In this document: one piece after another, positions 34,054 through 45,859 of the stretch
Layout: each line of letters begins with the position of its first letter
Numbering within the stretch: the first letter of the stretch is position 1
Source: Aeromicrobium choanae
GTDB taxonomy: Bacteria; Actinomycetota; Actinomycetes; Propionibacteriales; Nocardioidaceae
DNA: 64,000 nt
Assembly (NCBI RefSeq): GCF_900167475.1
Contig: NZ_LT796768.1
Span: 1,488,001-1,552,000 of the forward strand
Direction: 5' to 3'
Notes under the pieces: model-generated
What the model was told of the DNA's origin: nothing
Database searches by the model: none
Seen by the model: the letters and a program-made list of their open reading frames with translations, nothing else
Translations under genes and position numbers: made by a program

Positions 34054-34935
34054 TCAGGGTAGATCGTCGCCGAGAGCCTTCCGCAACTGCCGGACGGTCT
34101 CGGTCAGCGTGTGCGACGTGACGACGTCTCGCGGCCATCCCGCGCCACCGAGGAACAGGGCGGTGTGACGCCCCAGCTCGGTGAGTCGCTCCAGCGTCTC
34201 CGGCCCCGGCTTCATCACCGAGGACCACAGGAACACGGCGTCGGGCCGGCTGCTGCGCACGAAGGTCTCGAGCGACTCCATCGGCAGCCGTGCACCGAGC
34301 TCGGTCCAGGCATGGCCGTGGCGGGCCAGCGCCGCGCCCAGCGCCACGACCGGGAGCTTGTGCTGCTCGTCCTCGACGCTGGCCAGCACGACCCGCGCCG
34401 GGCCGCGGGTGGGGTAGCGGTGCGCCGCCGCCCGCAGCGCTGCCAGGACGCAGGCGGTGACGAGGTGCTCGCCGGCCACGTCGATCCGGCAGTCCTCCCA
34501 CTGCCGACCGACCTCGATCATCGCCGGGGCGATGGCCGAGTCCCAGGCCTCCTCGATGCCGAACCGCTCGATCGCGCTCTCGGCGGCCTGCTGCACCCTG
34601 GCGGCGTCGAACTCCTTCGCGCCCTCGAGCATGTCGAAGACCGTCTGCTCGTGGGCCGAGGCCCTGAGTCCGGCCGGTCCGGCGCCCACGATCGCGGCCA
34701 GCTCGTGCGGCGAGAGCCGCTTCACCCGCTCGGCGGCGTCGTGCGCGGTCACCCCCGACTCGATGAATCGGGCCATCGTGGCGACCCGGTCGGCGTCGAC
34801 GATCGTGTAGCGGCGGTGGCCCCCGGCGGTGCGGAACGTCGGCCCCACGCCGTAGCGACGCTCCCACGTCCGCAGGGTCGGGGCGGCGATTCCGAGCATC
34901 TCGGAGAGCGAACCCACGGTCCAGCGGCGGTGCAT
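34054..34935 (-). CDS. MerR regulator with cobalamin-binding domain (LitR/CarH-like)
   Basis: A 293-residue regulator. Residues 1-70 are a MerR winged helix (WTVGSLSEMLGIAAPTLRTW and TAGGHRRYT). Residues 90-180 fit the four-helix B12-binding cap with GRQWEDCRIDVAGEHLVTA, the W...EH pattern of CarH-type light sensors. Residues 180-293 look like the Rossmann B12-binding fold, with DEQHKLPVVALGAALARHG containing the expected His. In relatives adenosylcobalamin holds a DNA-bound tetramer that light dissolves, often to induce carotenoid genes; no such genes are seen here. It is divergent from the WhiB gene with inverted repeat CTATTCA-N14-TGAATAG in the shared gap. Confidence 0.88.
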   Translation of the reverse strand: MHRRWTVGSLSEMLGIAAPTLRTWERRYGVGPTFRTAGGHRRYTIVDADRVATMARFIESGVTAHDAAERVKRLSPHELAAIVGAGPAGLRASAHEQTVFDMLEGAKEFDAARVQQAAESAIERFGIEEAWDSAIAPAMIEVGRQWEDCRIDVAGEHLVTACVLAALRAAAHRYPTRGPARVVLASVEDEQHKLPVVALGAALARHGHAWTELGARLPMESLETFVRSSRPDAVFLWSSVMKPGPETLERLTELGRHTALFLGGAGWPRDVVTSHTLTETVRQLRKALGDDLP

Positions 34936-34952
34936 GCGGTCGATCCTAAAAC

Positions 34953-34980
34953 CTATTCAGGGTGGTTGCACAATGAATAG
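34953..34980. promoter_or_regulatory. Inverted repeat CTATTCA-N14-TGAATAG between MerR-B12 and WhiB genes
   Basis: Seven-base arms CTATTCA (34953-34959) and TGAATAG (34974-34980) are separated by 14 bases. They lie in the 127-base gap between the divergent MerR-B12 gene and the WhiB gene, 18-45 bases before the MerR start. ACCTA and TAGGT extend outward on each side. A plausible operator for the MerR-type protein; a TTGCAC (34966-34971) could be a -35 for the whiB direction. Confidence 0.6.
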
Positions 34981-35062
34981 ATTAGGTAGTACCGTCGAAC
35001 TACTTGCCGGGTTGCGCAAACAGCCCGCGTCAGTCCTCACCCTTGGGGAAGGGGCAGGAAAC

Positions 35063-35353
35063 ATGGTCAACATCAAGCGACTTCCGTCGCCCATCATCGA
35101 GTCCTACGAATGGCAGTGGGAAGGCGCCTGCATGGGCGTCGACTCGTCTGTCTTCTTCTCGCCCGAAGCTGAACGCGGCATGAAGCGCCACCGCCGCGAG
35201 GAGTCCGCCAAGGCCGTCTGCGCCACGTGCCCGGTCATCGACCGGTGCCGGGAGCATGCGCTCGCCGTCCAGGAGCCGTACGGCGTCTGGGGTGGCCTCA
35301 CCGAGTCCGAGCGCTCCGAGATCCTGGCCGGCCGTCAGGCCGCCGCCGGCTGA
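35063..35353 (+). CDS. WhiB-family Fe-S transcription regulator (WhiB3-like)
   Basis: A 96-residue Wbl protein. The four cluster cysteines are Cys23, Cys53, Cys56 and Cys62 (C then CxxCxxxxxC in VCATCPVIDRC), binding a [4Fe-4S] cluster that responds to O2 or NO. The signature GVWGGL follows. The segment MGVDSSVFFSPEAERG and ALAVQEPYGVWGGLTESERS resembles WhiB3 of M. tuberculosis more than WhiB1 or WhiB2 (from memory). I chose ATG at 35063 after GGGGCAGGAAAC; the frame extends upstream to 34934 without support. The stop overlaps the DUF4235 gene start (TGATG). Wbl proteins act with sigma factors on redox-related genes. Confidence 0.92.
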   Translation: MVNIKRLPSPIIESYEWQWEGACMGVDSSVFFSPEAERGMKRHRREESAKAVCATCPVIDRCREHALAVQEPYGVWGGLTESERSEILAGRQAAAG

Positions 35354-35655
35354 TGGCGGCGCCGAAGAAGGCGAAGGCCAGCACCTCCGCCAAGATTCTC
35401 TACCAGCCGGTCGGGCTGATCACGTCGATCCTGGCCGGACTCATCGCCTCGGCGGTGTTCAAGCAGGTGTGGAAGCGCGCCAGCCCGAACAGCGAGGGCG
35501 ATCCGCCCACGCCGACCCAGTCGGAGTTCCCGCTCAAGGAGATCCTGCTGGCCGCGGTGATCCAGGGCGCGATCTTCTCCGGCGTGCGGGCGATCGTCCA
35601 GCGCCAGGGCGCCAAGGCGTTCGCCAAGGCGACGGGCGAGTGGCCCGGCGACTGA
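35353..35655 (+). CDS. DUF4235 membrane protein
   Basis: A 100-residue protein of the DUF4235 family, found widely in actinobacteria. It has a basic N-terminus (MAAPKKAKASTSAKIL), one hydrophobic helix near residues 19-40 (LITSILAGLIASAVFKQVW) and a second amphipathic segment near 60-85. The ATG overlaps the WhiB stop by one base (TGATG), so translation is probably coupled. The role is unknown; linkage to a Wbl gene could be coincidental. It is followed by the bidirectional terminator at 35712. Confidence 0.85.
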   Translation: MAAPKKAKASTSAKILYQPVGLITSILAGLIASAVFKQVWKRASPNSEGDPPTPTQSEFPLKEILLAAVIQGAIFSGVRAIVQRQGAKAFAKATGEWPGD

Positions 35656-35711
35656 AGCGTCTCCTTCTCAGCTGACGCCGGCTCCCTCCTCCTGCCGACC
35701 TCAGCTCTCTG

Positions 35712-35746
35712 GCAATGGCCGCGGGCACTCCCCCCGCGGCCATTGC
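35712..35746. terminator. Bidirectional terminator between DUF4235 and glgX
   Basis: A perfect 14-base-pair stem, GCAATGGCCGCGGG (35712-35725) with CCCGCGGCCATTGC (35733-35746), encloses a 7-base loop. It lies between two convergent genes, so it could stop transcription of both the whiB-DUF4235 unit and the glycogen operon. The flank lacks a long T-run. Confidence 0.78.
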
Positions 35747-35762
35747 GCGTTCTCGGGCGTCC

Positions 35763-37823
35763 TCAGCGCGCCGCGAGCACGACGACCGACTGCCCCAGCG
35801 CGGGGTAGGTCGAGCCGAACGACACGTCGTCGCCCGGTCGGGCGGTGTCGACCTCGAGCCGCCACGCACGGTCCTGTCCGGGTTCGGGGAGCACCACCTC
35901 GACGTCGTCGCCCACGTTGAGGACGAGGAACACGGCGTCATCGAGCGCCTCGCCCACCGGGTCGCCCGCGGCGCCCCGCAGGAGCAGCCCCACGGACCGC
36001 CACTCGGGGTCGTGCCAGTCCTCGGCCGTCGGGGCGGCCCCGTCGGCCCGGTGCCACGCCACGTCGCGATGGCCGTCGGCGCGCTCGCGGCCGTGCATGA
36101 AGGTGCGCTGGCGCAGCACCGGCTGGTCACGGCGCAGACGGACGAGTCGGCGCACCAGGTCGAGCAGCTCGGTGTCGGGCGCCGACCAGTCGATCCAGCC
36201 CAGCGCGTTGTCCTGGGCATAGGCGTTGTTGTTGCCGCCCTGGCTGTTGCCGAGCTCGTCGCCGGCCAACAGCATCGGCACGCCCTGCGACACGAGCAGC
36301 GTCGCGAGGAGGCCTCGCACCCGGCGCGCCCGCGCGGTCAGCACGTCCGGATCGTCGGTGGGCCCCTCGATCCCGAGGTTGTCCGAGAGGTTCTCGTCGT
36401 GACCGTCCCGGTTGTCCTCGCCGTTGGCCTCGTTGTGCTTGTGCGCGTAGGAGGCGAGATCGGCCGCCGTGAACCCGTCGTGGGCCGTGACGAAGTTGAC
36501 CGAGGCGGTGGCGCCGCGCGAGCCGTGGTCGAAGTGGTCGGCCGAGCCCAGCAGGCGGGCGCCCACGTCGGCACTGCCCAGCGACCGGACCTGCCATGCC
36601 CGCCGGATCCCGTCGCGGAAGCGGTCGTTCCACTCCGAGAACGGGTGTGGGAACCGGCCCAGCCGGTGGCCGCCGGGCCCGAGGTCCCAGGGCTCGGCGA
36701 TCAGCTTGACGGTGGACAGCACCGGGTCCTGCCGGATGGCGCTGAAGAACGGCCCGTGGGGGCGGAAGCCCTTCTGGGTGCGGCCGAGCGTGGTGGCGAG
36801 GTCGAACCGGAACCCGTCGACCCCCAGCACCTCCACCCAGTGCCGCAGGCTGTCCATCACGAGCCGCAGCACCGGCGGCCGGTCCACCGCGAGGGTGTTC
36901 CCCGTGCCCGTGTCGTCGACGTAGTGGCGGTGGTCGTCGGCGAGGCGGTAGTACGCCGTGTTGTCCAGGCCGCGCAGCGACAGGGTGGGACCGAGCTCGT
37001 CGCCCTCGCCGGTGTGGTTGTAGACGACGTCCACGATGACCTCGATGCCCGCCTCGTGCAGGGCGTGGACGGCCTGACGGAGCTCCGCGACCGCGTCGGC
37101 CCGTGCGTACCGCGGCTCGGGAGCGCACCACGCGATGGGCTGGTAGCCCCAGTAGTTGCGCAGCCCCTTCGCCACGAGGAAGCGGTCGTCGAGGAACGCC
37201 TGCACCGGCAGCAGCTCGACGGCGTTGACCCCCAGCGAGGTCAGGTGGTCGATGACGGCAGGCGACGCGAGGCCCGCGTAGGTGCCGCGCACGTCCTCGG
37301 GGACTCCGGGGTGCGCCGCGGTGAGGCCCTTGACGTGCGCCTCGTAGATCACCAGGTCGCTGAACGCGTGACCCGGGCGGTTGGTGGTCGGGTCGGGGCC
37401 CGCCGGGTCGCCCTGCACGATGCCGTGCGGAACCACGGGCGCGCTGTCGCGGTCGTCGAGGGTCAGGTCGTCGTCGCCGGCGTGCCCGGCCATCGCCTCG
37501 TCCCAGCGCAGCGGCCGGTCGAGCGCGCGGGCGTACGGGTCGATGAGCAGCTTGGCTGGATTGAACCGCAGCCCCTCGTCCGGCCGGTGGGGGCCGTGGG
37601 CCCGGAGGCCGTACCGCGCGCCGGGTCGGACTCCGGCCACGTGGGCGTGCCGGACGTCGCCGTCCCGGAAGACGAGGTCGATCCTCTCCTCGGCACCGGT
37701 CTCGTCGAACAGGCAGAGCTCGACGCGGGCGGCGTTCGCGGACCAGACCGCCACGTTGACGCCGTCGTCGTCGACGGTGACACCCAGGGGGAACGGCCGG
37801 CCGGTGGTCACGGCTCGGGTCAT
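35763..37823 (-). CDS. glgX: Glycogen debranching enzyme GlgX
   Basis: A 686-residue GH13 isoamylase-type debranching enzyme that hydrolyses alpha-1,6 branch points left after phosphorylase action. The CBM48-like N-terminal domain begins PFPLGVTVDDDGVNVAVWSA. GH13 residues appear as DGFRFDLATTLGRT (nucleophile Asp), LIAEPWDLGPGG (acid Glu), and FVTAHDGFTAADL (transition-state Asp). The ATG at 37823 overlaps the glgA stop (ATGA). It is the last gene of the glycogen operon and ends near the terminator 35712-35746. The long frame to 38840 shadows glgA. Confidence 0.94.
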   Translation of the reverse strand: MTRAVTTGRPFPLGVTVDDDGVNVAVWSANAARVELCLFDETGAEERIDLVFRDGDVRHAHVAGVRPGARYGLRAHGPHRPDEGLRFNPAKLLIDPYARALDRPLRWDEAMAGHAGDDDLTLDDRDSAPVVPHGIVQGDPAGPDPTTNRPGHAFSDLVIYEAHVKGLTAAHPGVPEDVRGTYAGLASPAVIDHLTSLGVNAVELLPVQAFLDDRFLVAKGLRNYWGYQPIAWCAPEPRYARADAVAELRQAVHALHEAGIEVIVDVVYNHTGEGDELGPTLSLRGLDNTAYYRLADDHRHYVDDTGTGNTLAVDRPPVLRLVMDSLRHWVEVLGVDGFRFDLATTLGRTQKGFRPHGPFFSAIRQDPVLSTVKLIAEPWDLGPGGHRLGRFPHPFSEWNDRFRDGIRRAWQVRSLGSADVGARLLGSADHFDHGSRGATASVNFVTAHDGFTAADLASYAHKHNEANGEDNRDGHDENLSDNLGIEGPTDDPDVLTARARRVRGLLATLLVSQGVPMLLAGDELGNSQGGNNNAYAQDNALGWIDWSAPDTELLDLVRRLVRLRRDQPVLRQRTFMHGRERADGHRDVAWHRADGAAPTAEDWHDPEWRSVGLLLRGAAGDPVGEALDDAVFLVLNVGDDVEVVLPEPGQDRAWRLEVDTARPGDDVSFGSTYPALGQSVVVLAAR

Positions 37824-39268
37824 CGCATGATCTCCGCGAACAGCGCCGCGTAGCGCTCGGCCGACGGCCCCCAGTCCACTGGCGTGGACATCGCCCGGTG
37901 GCGCAACCGCTGCCAGGCCGGCGGGTCGGCGTACAGCTCGCGCGCCCGGGAGAGCGCCCAGGCCAGCCCGCCGGCGTCGATGTCGGCGAAGGCGAACCCG
38001 GTGGCGACGTCCGCGGCGAGGTTCTCCGGCGAGGCGTCCACGACCGTGTCGCGCAGGCCTCCCGTGGATGCCACGACGGGGATGGCGCCGTACCTCATCC
38101 CGTACAGCTGGGTCAGGCCGCAGGGCTCGAACCGCGACGGCACGAGGACGAGGTCGCCGCCGCCGTACATCCGGTGGCTGAGCGGCTCGTCGTAGCCGAT
38201 CCGCACGCCGATCGACTGCGAGTACCGGGCGCCGAGGTCGTTCAGGGCGTACTCGTATCCGGGGTCGCCGGAGCCCAGGACGATCACCGCCCCACCGGCC
38301 TCCACGAAGCCCGGGAGCGCCTCGAGGAGTAGGTCGACGCCCTTCTGATGAGTGAGCCGGGTGACCACCACGGCCAGCGGGCCGGCCGGCTCGGCGAGCC
38401 CGAACTCGGCGAGCAGCTCGCGGCGGTTGCGGTCCTTCGCGGCCGGGTCGTCGACGGAGTAGTGGACGACCGCGCGGTCCGCCGCGGGATCCCACACGGT
38501 CGTGTCGATCCCGTTGACGATGCCGATCAGGTCGCCGCCGTCCCGCCGCGCGGCGGCCACCCCCTCCAGGCCGAACCCGAACTCCGGCGTCGTCAGCTCC
38601 TGCGCGTAGGTGGGGCTGACGCTCGTCACCTTCGTGGCGTGCACCATGCCGGCCTTGAGCGTGCTGACGAGGCCGTGGTACTCCAGCGCCTCGTGGTGGA
38701 AGTCCCACGTCGGCAGACGCAGCAGGTCCAGCTGGTCGGGTCCGAAGATGCCCTGGAAGGCGATGTTGTGGATCGTCATCACCGTCGGCACGTCGGCCTG
38801 CGCGTAGTGCAGGTACGACGGCACGAGGCCGGCCTGCCAATCGTGTGCGTGCACCACGTCGGGGCGCCAGCGGTCAGCCGTGCCCTCGATCGCGATCCGG
38901 GCACCAGCCCATGACAGCGCCGCGAACCGGACGTGGTTGTCCAGGTGATCGTGGCCGTCGACGTTGTACGGGCCGCCGGGCCGGTCGAACAGGTGCGGCG
39001 CGTCGAGCAGCAGGAGCTCCACCCCGCCGTGGCGCCCGGCGCGCACGACCGCCGGACCACCGAAGAGGTCGGGGTCCTCCCAGACGACCTTGGTGGAGCC
39101 GACGCGCTCCAGGATGCCCGGGTACGCGGGCATCAGGACGCGCGATCGCCAGCCCTGCTCCGCGAGCGCGGACGGCAGGGCTCCGACGACGTCGGCGAGG
39201 CCGCCGGTCTTGAGCAGCGGCGCACACTCCGACGCGACCGACAACAGGCGGCGCGGACGAGGGGGCAT
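37820..39268 (-). CDS. glgA: Glycogen synthase (GT5)
   Basis: A 482-residue GT5 glycogen synthase that elongates alpha-1,4-glucan from ADP-glucose. The nucleotide-sugar motif KTGGLADVVGALP is near the N-terminus, HDWQAGLVP follows, and the C-terminal region has RLTHQKGVDLLLEALP and VPSRFEPCGLTQLYGMRYG, with the conserved Glu. It follows glgC by three bases and overlaps glgX by ATGA, so it is in the middle of a coupled operon. This is the ADP-glucose enzyme of the classical pathway, not the GT4 maltosyl-type GlgA/GlgM of many mycobacteria. Confidence 0.95.
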   Translation of the reverse strand: MPPRPRRLLSVASECAPLLKTGGLADVVGALPSALAEQGWRSRVLMPAYPGILERVGSTKVVWEDPDLFGGPAVVRAGRHGGVELLLLDAPHLFDRPGGPYNVDGHDHLDNHVRFAALSWAGARIAIEGTADRWRPDVVHAHDWQAGLVPSYLHYAQADVPTVMTIHNIAFQGIFGPDQLDLLRLPTWDFHHEALEYHGLVSTLKAGMVHATKVTSVSPTYAQELTTPEFGFGLEGVAAARRDGGDLIGIVNGIDTTVWDPAADRAVVHYSVDDPAAKDRNRRELLAEFGLAEPAGPLAVVVTRLTHQKGVDLLLEALPGFVEAGGAVIVLGSGDPGYEYALNDLGARYSQSIGVRIGYDEPLSHRMYGGGDLVLVPSRFEPCGLTQLYGMRYGAIPVVASTGGLRDTVVDASPENLAADVATGFAFADIDAGGLAWALSRARELYADPPAWQRLRHRAMSTPVDWGPSAERYAALFAEIMR

Positions 39269-39271
39269 CGA

Positions 39272-40567
39272 CTACTCCAGTGATGCCGCGCGGCGGTCGA
39301 GCATCGGCTGGGTGACCAGCACGATGCCGTTCTCGGTCCGGCGGAACCAGCGGTTGTCCTCGTCCGGGTCCTCGCCGACCACGAGCCCCTCGGGGATGTG
39401 GACGCGACTGTCGACCACGGCGTTCGTCAGCCGGGCGCCACGCCCGACGTCGACGTGCGGCAGCGCCACGACGCGGTCGAGCATCGAGTACGAGTGGGTG
39501 CGGGTGCCGGTGAACAGCAGGGAGTTGTGCACCTCCGAGCCGCTGACGATGCAGTCGCCGGCGATGAGCGACTGGATCGCCTGGCCGCGCCGGCCCTCCT
39601 CGTCGTGGGCGAACTTCGCCGGCGGGGTGAACTCCGCGTACGTCCAGATCGGCCACGAGTTGTCGTAGAGGTCGAGCGCCGGGATGAACTCGGTCAGGTC
39701 GATGTTGGCCTGCCAGAACGTGTCGATCGTGCCGACGTCACGCCAGTAGGGCTCGGTCTCCAGGCCCGTCATGACGCACGACTCGCTGAAGCGGTGGGCG
39801 AAGGCGCTGCCTCCGCGGACGATCGCCGGGATCAGGTCGAACCCGAAGTCGTGCCGCGAGCTGGTGTCCTCCGCGTCCTGGCGCAGCAGCTCGCGCAGGA
39901 AGTCCCAGTCGAAGACGTAGATGCCCATCGAGGCGAGGGCGACGTTCGGGTCCTCCGGGGTGCCCGGCGGATCGGCCGGCTTCTCGAGGAAGTCGACGAT
40001 GCGGCCGGTCGCGTCGACGTGCATGACGCCGAACGCCGTCGCCTCCTCGCGCGGCACGGTCAGGCAGCCCACGGTCACGTCGGCACCCGTCTCGACGTGC
40101 TGGCGCAGCATGACCTCGTAGTCCATCTTGTAGACGTGGTCGCCGGCCAGGACGATCACGTACTTGACCTTGTAGTCGTCGACGATGTCGATGTTCTGCG
40201 TCACGGCGTCGGCGGTGCCGAGGTACCACTTGGTCTCCTCGACACGCTGGCTCGCAGGGAGGATGTCCAGGTACTCGTTGCGCTCGGCCTGGAAGAAGTT
40301 CCAGCCGCGCTGCATGTGCCGGATCAGCGAGTGGGCCTTGTATTGCGTGGCGACGGCCATCTTCCGAATGCCGGAGTTCAGCGCGTTCGACAGCGGGAAG
40401 TCGATGATGCGCCACTCGCCGCCGAACTGCACGGCCGGTTTCGCCCGCCGGTCGGTGAGCTCCTCGAGGCGGCTGCCGCGGCCGCCCGCCAGCACGAACG
40501 CCATCGCTTGACTGGACAGTCGGGGCGGCGCGCCGGCGTCGCGACCCGTCAAGATCGGGATGGTCAT
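39272..40567 (-). CDS. glgC: Glucose-1-phosphate adenylyltransferase
   Basis: A 431-residue ADP-glucose pyrophosphorylase that makes ADP-glucose from glucose 1-phosphate and ATP, normally the controlled step of glycogen synthesis. The nucleotide loop [20 protein letters not shown] and [16 protein letters not shown] are intact, with [11 protein letters not shown] in the active site and the C-terminal beta-helix region [18 protein letters not shown]. The N-terminus begins [15 protein letters not shown], upstream of the first motif. The ATG at 40567 overlaps the glgB stop (ATGA); the long frame to 42067 shadows glgB. Confidence 0.95.
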   Translation of the reverse strand: MTIPILTGRDAGAPPRLSSQAMAFVLAGGRGSRLEELTDRRAKPAVQFGGEWRIIDFPLSNALNSGIRKMAVATQYKAHSLIRHMQRGWNFFQAERNEYLDILPASQRVEETKWYLGTADAVTQNIDIVDDYKVKYVIVLAGDHVYKMDYEVMLRQHVETGADVTVGCLTVPREEATAFGVMHVDATGRIVDFLEKPADPPGTPEDPNVALASMGIYVFDWDFLRELLRQDAEDTSSRHDFGFDLIPAIVRGGSAFAHRFSESCVMTGLETEPYWRDVGTIDTFWQANIDLTEFIPALDLYDNSWPIWTYAEFTPPAKFAHDEEGRRGQAIQSLIAGDCIVSGSEVHNSLLFTGTRTHSYSMLDRVVALPHVDVGRGARLTNAVVDSRVHIPEGLVVGEDPDEDNRWFRRTENGIVLVTQPMLDRRAASLE

Positions 40568-42759
40568 GACCGTTCCTCCACGAAGTAGACAGCGGACAGG
40601 GGCGGCAGCGTCAGCATCGCCGACTGTGCCTCGTTCTGGGCGGGGACGGGCTCGGTCTCGATGGCGCCGCCGTTGCCACGGTCGGCGCCGCCGTAGAAGC
40701 GCGAGTCGGTGTTGAGCGCCTCGGTCCAGCGACCCGCCACGGGGAACCCGATGCGGAAGCCGGTGCGCTCGACGGGGGTCAGGTTGAGCACGACGACCAC
40801 GTGCTGGTCGCCCTCGTCGCCGCGTCGGAGCCAGGCGAAGACCTGCTCCTCGACGGCATCGACGAGCAGCCACTGGAATCCGCGGCCGTGGGTGTCGTGG
40901 CGGTGCAGCGCGGGCAGCTCGCGGTACAGCCGGTTGAGGTCGCGGACGAGGTTCTGCACCCCGGCGTGGCCCGGGTCGTGCAGCACGCCCCAGTCGAGCT
41001 CGCCGTCGTGGTTCCACTCGGCGGGCTGGCCGAACTCCTGGCCCATGAACAGCAGCTTCTTGCCGGGGTAGCCCCACATGTAGCCGTAGAACGACTTGAG
41101 GTTCCCGAGCTTGTCGGCGTGGCTCCCGGGCATGCGGCCGTACATCGAGCCCTTGCCGTGGACGACCTCGTCGTGGCTGATCGGTAGGACGAAGTTCTCG
41201 GTGAACGCGTACGTGAGGCCGAAGGTGAGCTCGTCCTGGTGGTGCTTGCGGTGGATCGGGTCCTTGCCGAAGTAGGTCAGCGAGTCGTTCATCCAGCCGA
41301 GGTTCCACTTGTAGCCGAAGCCCAGGCCGTCCTCGTCGACGCGGCGGGTGACGCCCGGGAAGGTGGTCGACTCCTCGGCGATCATCACCGCACCGTCGTG
41401 CTCGCCGTAGGCCGCGACGTTGGCCTCCTGCACGAACGCGACCGCCTCGTAGTTCTCGCGGCCGCCGTCCTTGTTCGGGATCCACTCCCCGGGCTGGCGC
41501 GAGTAGTCGCGGTAGAGCATCGAGGCGACGGCGTCCACGCGCAGGCCGTCGAGGTGGTACTCGTCCAGCCAGTAGAGCGCGTTCGACACGAGGTAGTTCA
41601 GCACCTCGGGACGGCCGTAGTTGAAGATCAGCGTGTTCCAGTCGGGGTGAAACCCCTCGCGCGGGTCGGCGTGCTCGTACAGCGGGGTGCCGTCGAACCG
41701 TCCGAGCCCGTGCTGGTCGGTGGGGAAGTGCCCGGGCACCCAGTCGGCCAGCACCCCGAGGCCCTTCGCGTGGGCCGCGTCGACGAAGGCGGCGAACTCC
41801 GCGGGCGTGCCGTAGCGGATCGTCGGCGCGTACAGGCCGATCGGCTGATAGCCCCACGACCCGTCGAAGGGATGCTCGCTGACCGGCAGCACCTCCAGGT
41901 GGGTGAAGCCGAGGTCGGCGACGTAGTCGACCAGTCGCGTGGCCGCCTCGAGGTACGACAGGGGGCGATTGCCCTCCTCCGCGACGCGACGCCAGGAGCC
42001 GAGGTGGACCTCGTAGATGCTCATCGGGGCGTCGACCGCGTGGATGGCCCCACGGTTCGCGATCCACTCGGCGTCCTGCCAGGCGTGGCGGCCGAGCTCG
42101 CGGACGACGGAGCCGGTCCGGGGCGGGTGCTCGCTGCCGAAGCCGACCGGGTCGGCCTTGAGCGGCAGCTGGCGTCCTCCGGGGCCGAGGATGTCGTACT
42201 TGTAGACGCAGCCCTCAGCGAGCCCGGGCAGGAAGACCTCCCACACGCCGGTCGCGCCGCGCGGGCGCATCGGGTGGACGGTGCCGTTCCAGCCGTTGAA
42301 GTCGCCCACGACGGACACCCGCTCGGCGTTCGGTGCCCACACGGCGAAGTGCACGCCGGTCGCCTCCTCGTGGGTGACGACCCGGGCGCCGAGCACCTGC
42401 CACAACCGCCGGTGGGTGCCCTCGCCGATCAGGTACTCGTCGATCTCGCCGAGGACGGGGCCGAAGCGGTAGGGGTCCTCGAACTCCTCGGTGCCGGCCT
42501 CGGGCCACTGGACGCGCACCCGGTAGAACGGCAGCGAGGGACCGACGAAGACGTCGCGGGCGGCCGGGTGCCGGGACAGCTCGATCTCATCGGTGTCGTT
42601 GACGACCCAGACACGCTCGGCGCCCGGGCGGTGCACGACGACGTGATGACCGTCGTCGGTGGGACCGAGGGCCGCGAACGGATCGCGGTGGAGGCCCTGG
42701 GCGAGCTGCCACGCCTCGGCCGCGTCGAGCACGAGCGGTGTCGTGTCCTCACCGGCCAT
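40564..42759 (-). CDS. glgB: 1,4-alpha-glucan branching enzyme
   Basis: A 731-residue GH13 branching enzyme that cuts alpha-1,4 chains and re-attaches them as alpha-1,6 branches. Domains are two N-terminal carbohydrate-binding modules (about 1-230), the catalytic barrel and a C-terminal beta domain. Active-site residues appear as [29 protein letters not shown] and [17 protein letters not shown] at 42759 is chosen for the strong GAGGAGG site seven bases upstream; ATGs at 42789 and 42816 are also in frame. Its stop overlaps glgC (ATGA). The N-terminal module is complete, as in the long actinobacterial GlgB type. Confidence 0.94.
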   Translation of the reverse strand: MAGEDTTPLVLDAAEAWQLAQGLHRDPFAALGPTDDGHHVVVHRPGAERVWVVNDTDEIELSRHPAARDVFVGPSLPFYRVRVQWPEAGTEEFEDPYRFGPVLGEIDEYLIGEGTHRRLWQVLGARVVTHEEATGVHFAVWAPNAERVSVVGDFNGWNGTVHPMRPRGATGVWEVFLPGLAEGCVYKYDILGPGGRQLPLKADPVGFGSEHPPRTGSVVRELGRHAWQDAEWIANRGAIHAVDAPMSIYEVHLGSWRRVAEEGNRPLSYLEAATRLVDYVADLGFTHLEVLPVSEHPFDGSWGYQPIGLYAPTIRYGTPAEFAAFVDAAHAKGLGVLADWVPGHFPTDQHGLGRFDGTPLYEHADPREGFHPDWNTLIFNYGRPEVLNYLVSNALYWLDEYHLDGLRVDAVASMLYRDYSRQPGEWIPNKDGGRENYEAVAFVQEANVAAYGEHDGAVMIAEESTTFPGVTRRVDEDGLGFGYKWNLGWMNDSLTYFGKDPIHRKHHQDELTFGLTYAFTENFVLPISHDEVVHGKGSMYGRMPGSHADKLGNLKSFYGYMWGYPGKKLLFMGQEFGQPAEWNHDGELDWGVLHDPGHAGVQNLVRDLNRLYRELPALHRHDTHGRGFQWLLVDAVEEQVFAWLRRGDEGDQHVVVVLNLTPVERTGFRIGFPVAGRWTEALNTDSRFYGGADRGNGGAIETEPVPAQNEAQSAMLTLPPLSAVYFVEERS

Positions 42760-42851
42760 GCGTCCCTCCTCGGCTGCCATCTGTTTCATACAACCACCGG
42801 TGGCGCCGGTTGGCACCCTTGCGCTGCGCCCGGGACGTCACGTCACGGGGC

Positions 42852-45290
<2,439 letters not shown>

Positions 45291-45437
45291 GTGACTCCCG
45301 CGGGGGTGATGGGGATTCGGTTCCAGCGCGCGCGACGTCGGGCGCGTCACCGCCATCCTAGGGTCGCCACCGCCGGTCCCGCCGGGTGAGCGCTGTGGCC
45401 CCGAGCACTCTGTGACTTACCGGCTCACATACCCAGT

Positions 45438-45492
45438 TTTTGTGACAGGAGTCGGCCCGAGCGGTCACCGAAGGGCTAAACGTGTCACAAAA
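45438..45492. promoter_or_regulatory. Widely spaced inverted repeat upstream of glgP
   Basis: TTTTGTGACA (45438-45447) and TGTCACAAAA (45483-45492) are perfect inverted copies 35 bases apart. Another TGTGAC lies at 45411-45416 and TCACA at 45425-45429. They sit 120-200 bases before the glgP start and after the tRNA-Leu terminator. This 289-base gap otherwise shows a possible -10 (minus-strand TATGTG, plus 45426-45431) and no small gene. The half-sites resemble CRP/GlxR half-sites but not at the usual 6-base spacing, so the binding protein is unclear. Confidence 0.5.
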
Positions 45493-45533
45493 GTCAGGGC
45501 TGCTGGCGGGTGACGGCGCGCGAAGACACGACA

Positions 45534-45571
45534 AAGCCCCTGCTCTGCGGGCTTCCGCAGGTCAGGGGCTT
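45534..45571 (-). terminator. Terminator downstream of tRNA-Leu
   Basis: The minus-strand transcript after the tRNA would fold a stem from AAGCCCCTG and CAGGGGCTT (plus 45534-45542 and 45563-45571), with an inner stem CTGCGG/CCGCAG. TTTGTCG follows the stem. It ends the tRNA transcript nine bases from the CCA end and shields glgP from it. Confidence 0.78.
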
Positions 45572-45579
45572 CGTCGATC

Positions 45580-45665
45580 TGGTGCGCGAGGGGGGATTTG
45601 AACCCCCACGCCCTTGCGGACACTGGCACCTGAAGCCAGCGCGTCTACCATTCCGCCACTCGCGC
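45580..45665 (-). tRNA. tRNA-Leu (CAG anticodon)
   Basis: An 86-base class II tRNA including an encoded CCA (plus 45580-45582 is TGG). Acceptor strands GCGCGAG (plus 45659-45665) and CTCGCGC (plus 45584-45590) pair fully. The anticodon loop is TTCAGGT with anticodon CAG, reading CTG codons, the commonest Leu codon at this GC content. The long variable arm includes GTCCGCAAGGGC, and the T-loop is GTTCAAATC. A weak minus-strand -10 (TAGACT, plus 45695-45700) lies about 30 bases upstream. A leucine tRNA also lies beside fhaA in mycobacteria. Confidence 0.97.
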
Positions 45666-45859
45666 AGTGGCCCGGTGAACCGGACCGACGTCAGAGTCTA
45701 ACAGGACCGGCGGAGGACGCGAACTCCCCGGGTCGCCCTCCGATCGGCGTCGCGTGTGCGGCGGGTCGCACGCACGGAGGCCGCCGATCTGGTGCGGTGT
45801 CGATACGATCGACAGGACCAACCGTCGTCGACGTCGCATGCCCAAGGAGGTGAGCACCC

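Noticed and set aside
42760..42851. Terminator between glgP and glgB
   Set aside because: Only short weak stems are visible, and the genes look cotranscribed.
45411..45429. Single CRP/GlxR site TGTGA-N9-TCACA before glgP
   Set aside because: The spacing is 9 rather than 6 bases, so it is listed only as part of a weaker repeat finding.
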